NCBI GenBank assembly: GCA_937892155.1
Contig: CALAUG010000059.1
Location: 1-64,000, forward strand
DNA length: 64,000 nt
From: an uncultured Bacteroidales bacterium
GTDB taxonomy: Bacteria; Bacteroidota; Bacteroidia; Bacteroidales; UBA1715
Reading direction: 5' to 3'
Shown here: in pieces, positions 61,576-64,000 of the stretch
Layout of the letters: every line of letters begins with the position of its first letter
Numbering within the stretch: position 1 is the stretch's first letter
Translations under genes and position numbers: made by a program
The notes under the pieces: generated by a model
Told to the model about the DNA's origin: nothing
Seen by the model: the letters and a program-made list of their open reading frames with translations, nothing else
The model's database searches: none

Positions 61576-61962
61576 TCAATCGTTTACAGAAACATTAACC
61601 TTTAAATTATATACTATTTCTCCATGAACATTTTTGTAATCCAACAATAGTGTCTCTGTGCCAGCTTTAATTCCCGAGAAATACCATTTTTCAATCTGTA
61701 CACCACCTTTTCTCTCGCAATATTCATCCACATTTACTAAATCAACACACGAAACTTTTTCTTTATTTGTCCATTCCCACCATTCTCCAACGCCTGGTTG
61801 GGATTGTAATTCCATACAAAAAGTTTCTCCCACATTGACTGTGTATTCGTTTTGTATGTCGAAATTAAAGGGATATACATCTGGTTCCTCTTTACTACAT
61901 GAAATTGCCATAAAGCTCATACATACAAATGCACATAGCATCAAAAAAGATTTTGTTTTCAT
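61576..61962 (-). CDS. Chagasin-like (I42) cysteine-peptidase inhibitor lipoprotein
   Basis: 128 residues with lipobox SFMAISC. The mature domain has the chagasin layout: a first strand with TVNVGETFCMELQSQPGVGE and a WWEW loop (the NPTTGYxW-like site), and GGVQIEKWYFSGIKAGTETL, matching the GxGGxxxxxFxAxxxG block. Chagasins bind papain-type cysteine peptidases with three loops. Target could be a host or the cell's own peptidase. The first loop is altered from the consensus, so inhibition is not certain. Confidence 0.65.
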   Translation of the reverse strand: MKTKSFLMLCAFVCMSFMAISCSKEEPDVYPFNFDIQNEYTVNVGETFCMELQSQPGVGEWWEWTNKEKVSCVDLVNVDEYCERKGGVQIEKWYFSGIKAGTETLLLDYKNVHGEIVYNLKVNVSVND

Positions 61963-62000
61963 AAGATTTTTGTTTTTAATTTGTTAAACTAAAGTTATTA

Positions 62001-62046
62001 AACATTTCTGTATATATAGTCTCGAAAAAACAAAAAGACTGCATGA
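62001..62046. repeat. 46-base repeated leader, copy 1
   Basis: Lies 39-84 bases upstream of the chagasin-like gene. It matches copy 2 (62583-62628) at 40 of 46 positions and contains AGTCT and AGACT arms that can pair in the RNA. Confidence 0.8.
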
Positions 62047-62075
62047 AAGTCTAATATTTTTTTATCGCAAAAAAC

Positions 62076-62552
62076 CTAATATACAGCGTGATCAAGTACA
62101 AGATTCATTAAAACAATTGAATCAGCACTAATAACCACAGGATTTATACCTCCGTATCCATCACAACCATTTGCACACAATTTTCCTTTATCCTCAATAA
62201 ATACCGAATAAATACCAGGCTTTAGCGATATTTCATAAAAGCCATTACATCCTGGCCGTCCAATGCCGACAAGAGTTTTAGGCATTTTATCCATCGGAAA
62301 TTCAGAATAATAAATGGACTCAAAATCACTAATTTTTGTGTATTCATATACAAAAACGCTTCTCATGATTGGACGTTCTCCGCCGCCCTTCGGACTACCA
62401 GGCATCCAATCGCCATATCGTTCTACAACAGTCCCATATATACCCTCAGTAATTGCTGGAATCGTAGCTACCTTTTCGTCGTCTTGTTTTTTTTCACAAG
62501 ACGTTAGAAATAATCCACACAAAACCAATCCGACAAAAAAATTTTTATTCAT
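62076..62552 (-). CDS. Hypothetical lipoprotein with CarboxypepD-like fold
   Basis: 158 residues from ATG 62552; the frame extends 8 codons upstream. Lipobox LCGLFLTSC. A likely beta-sandwich: GIYGTVVERYGDWMPGSPKG near the start and FYEISLKPGIYSVFIEDKGK later, as in carboxypeptidase-regulatory-like domains. Two Cys (CANGCDGYGG) could form a disulfide. It heads the lipoprotein island and has leader copy 2. Confidence 0.72.
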   Translation of the reverse strand: MNKNFFVGLVLCGLFLTSCEKKQDDEKVATIPAITEGIYGTVVERYGDWMPGSPKGGGERPIMRSVFVYEYTKISDFESIYYSEFPMDKMPKTLVGIGRPGCNGFYEISLKPGIYSVFIEDKGKLCANGCDGYGGINPVVISADSIVLMNLVLDHAVY

Positions 62553-62582
62553 ACGAATGATTTTTATATGTTTCAAACATAA

Positions 62583-62628
62583 AACATTTCTCTCTATATA
62601 GTCTCGGAAAATCGAAAAGACTGCACGA
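62583..62628. repeat. 46-base repeated leader, copy 2
   Basis: Lies 31-76 bases upstream of the lipoprotein gene at 62552, the same distance class as copy 1. Core shared by both: TATATAGTCTCG and AAAAGACTGCA (plus strand). Confidence 0.8.
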
Positions 62629-62727
62629 AATTACTAAAAAATTTATCAGCCGTAAAAAAACCAAACTATTTGAAAACCCGTGCAGAATAATTCAAAATTT
62701 TACGAAGAGATATTCAAAATAATTTTG

Positions 62728-62735
62728 TAATTTTG
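62728..62735 (+). promoter_or_regulatory. Bacteroidota -7 promoter box for bamD
   Basis: TAATTTTG, a full match to TAnnTTTG, 19 bases upstream of ATG 62755. Confidence 0.65.
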
Positions 62736-62754
62736 CACGTTCTTTGTGTACTGT

Positions 62755-63537
62755 ATGAAGAGACTACTATACATATTGTGTATTATTGCGTGTGCGGGCT
62801 GCCAGAGTGAGTATCAGAAACTCATAAAATCGGACGACTACGATGCAATTTACGAAGGTGGCGTGAAGTACTTCAACGCAAAGGATTATTACAAAAGCTA
62901 CGAATTGTTGGAAAAAGCACTTCCTGCATTTAGATTGTCCGAAAAAGGTGAAAACATTACCATGATGCTTGGAAAGAGCTACTACGAAGAACAAGATTAT
63001 CTTATGGCTGCATATTATTTCGAACGCTTTGCGCTGACATATCCAAACAGCCAGCAAATTGAATATGCCTACTACTACGATGCAATCTGCTACTACAACA
63101 TTTCACCAGTGGTAACGCTCGACCAAACTTACACCGACAAAGCAATAAGTTGTTTCCAATATTACATAAACAAATACCCACAAGGCGCATACATAAAGGA
63201 AAGCAACGAATACATTGCAAAATTGAGAGCCAAATTGGAAGAAAAAGCCTACAACAACAGCAAGATTTTCTACAATTTGGAAGATTACAAAGCAGCTGTG
63301 ACAGCTTTAAAAAATTGCTTGAAAGATTACCCAGACTCAAAATATCGTGAAGAATTATTGTATTTAACACTCCGTTCTTCGTTCCTATTGGCCGAAAACA
63401 GTGTTGAATCGAAAAAAGAAGAACGATACGACATGGCTGTTGACGACTATCATTCATACATTGATGAATATCCGAACGGTCAATGGGCAAAAGACGCGGA
63501 AAAAATATTTTTGCAAATACAAAAACGAACTAAATAA
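62755..63537 (+). CDS. bamD: Outer membrane protein assembly factor BamD
   Basis: 260 residues from ATG 62755; lipobox ACAGC. TPR-rich lipoprotein with YDAIYEGGVKYFNAKDYYKS, AAYYFERFALTYPNSQQIEY and QYYINKYPQGAYIKESNEYI, the YfiO/BamD pattern. Essential part of the beta-barrel assembly machine. Followed by rpoZ and coaBC, an order I know from other Bacteroidales. Confidence 0.92.
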   Translation: MKRLLYILCIIACAGCQSEYQKLIKSDDYDAIYEGGVKYFNAKDYYKSYELLEKALPAFRLSEKGENITMMLGKSYYEEQDYLMAAYYFERFALTYPNSQQIEYAYYYDAICYYNISPVVTLDQTYTDKAISCFQYYINKYPQGAYIKESNEYIAKLRAKLEEKAYNNSKIFYNLEDYKAAVTALKNCLKDYPDSKYREELLYLTLRSSFLLAENSVESKKEERYDMAVDDYHSYIDEYPNGQWAKDAEKIFLQIQKRTK

Positions 63538-63554
63538 TTTTAATTTTTATAGAA

Positions 63555-63887
63555 ATGGATTACAAAAAGACAAAAGCACCTGCTTCTACGATTACGAGAG
63601 ACATCCAAACGTTGGAAAAAGGAACAAACAACATCTACGAATCTATTGCAATCATCGCTAAACGTGCCGATCAGATTGAAACTGATTTGAAGAAAGAACT
63701 TGACTCGAAATTGGAAGAATTTGCATCTGTAAACGATTCTCTAGAAGAAACTTTTGAGAACCGCGAACAAATTGAAATTTCTAAATTCTACGAGAAATTA
63801 CCAAATCCAGTTCTTATGGCTATTCAAGAATATCTTGACGACCAAGTATATTTTAGAATGCCAGAATCTGAAGAAACAGAAGCATAA
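63555..63887 (+). CDS. rpoZ: DNA-directed RNA polymerase subunit omega
   Basis: 110 residues, the Bacteroidota form of omega (Rpb6-like). NNIYESIAIIAKRADQI is the conserved core. Supports folding and assembly of the beta' subunit. Its stop overlaps the coaBC start (TAATG). Confidence 0.9.
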   Translation: MDYKKTKAPASTITRDIQTLEKGTNNIYESIAIIAKRADQIETDLKKELDSKLEEFASVNDSLEETFENREQIEISKFYEKLPNPVLMAIQEYLDDQVYFRMPESEETEA

Positions 63888-64000
63888 TGCTCAAGGGCAA
63901 ACACATATTGTTAGGTATAACAGGTAGCATTGCGGCATACAAAGCTGCAACGCTCACCCGTTTGCTTATTAAACAGGGAGCTACTGTAAAAGTGGTAATG
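63887..64000 (+). CDS. coaBC: Phosphopantothenoylcysteine decarboxylase / synthetase, partial
   Basis: First 38 codons only, cut by the window edge. MLKGKHILLGITGSIAAYKA is the conserved flavoprotein start of CoaBC, which makes 4'-phosphopantetheine for coenzyme A. Confidence 0.92.
   Translation, partial: MLKGKHILLGITGSIAAYKAATLTRLLIKQGATVKVVM

Overview
The window comes from a low-GC member of the Bacteroidales (Bacteroidota), probably a host- or fibre-associated lineage and quite possibly a metagenome-assembled contig. This rests on: a PorX-type response regulator of the type IX secretion system (T9SS) and two large proteins with T9SS C-terminal sorting domains; promoter -7 boxes of the Bacteroidota form TAnnTTTG in front of many genes; BspA-like leucine-rich repeats, a Fibrobacter-type paralogous domain and GH5 enzymes; the Bacteroidota-type RNA polymerase omega subunit; and many lipoproteins. 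No phage, transposase, plasmid function or CRISPR array was seen.

Layout. 1-413 is a GC-rich fragment of a tandem ABC ATPase joined in frame to the truncated end of porX; I read this as a chimeric join. 394-7173 carries porX, an acidic-tailed partner gene, a GH3/serine-hydrolase fusion, an M42 peptidase and a YigZ-like protein, all on the minus strand. 7317-11162 is housekeeping (rplS, tkt, glyA). 11163-12581 is a small accessory island: a RhuM-like gene with a PLD-like tail, bracketed by 7-base tandem repeats and small palindromes. 12582-20087 encodes two secreted repeat proteins separated by a 3'-5' exonuclease and a strong 6S-like RNA candidate. 20204-26258 holds a BASS transporter, a cyclophilin, pheS, two tail-to-tail DUF4846 paralogues, tRNA-Arg and asnA. 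26323-31612 is an O-acyl-transfer operon (two SGNH proteins and an MBOAT protein) interrupted by a Fibrobacter-type domain gene that carries the tail of a lost copy.

31745-42795 mixes lipoproteins, rimO, an AlkD-like gene, a tandem DUF3127 gene with an SSB-like tail, membrane proteins, an M28 peptidase and a tandem GH5 pair. 42878-53074 holds ribBA, an ABC-F ATPase, comB, a compact maf/UbiA/KdsC/DUF2520 run, ribH, a TPR protein and a Kef-type antiporter. 53189-58428 has tRNA-Ser, the rpsF-rpsR-rplI operon, tRNA-Gln, argF, a CPBP protease and cysK. 58524-60679 is a four-gene envelope-lipid mini-cluster (EamA-like transporter, LolA, ApeI-like dehydratase, GT2). 60691-62552 is an island of small lipoproteins, one of them chagasin-like, two of which share a repeated leader. 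The window ends with bamD, rpoZ and the start of coaBC.

Most of the window is ordinary core genome. The points most worth a second look are the chimeric join at its left end, the 6S-like RNA, the two-domain SSB-like DUF3127 protein, the repeated leader in the lipoprotein island, the 7-base repeats around the RhuM gene and the broken duplicate inside the acyltransferase operon. I did not find a clearly new multi-gene system.
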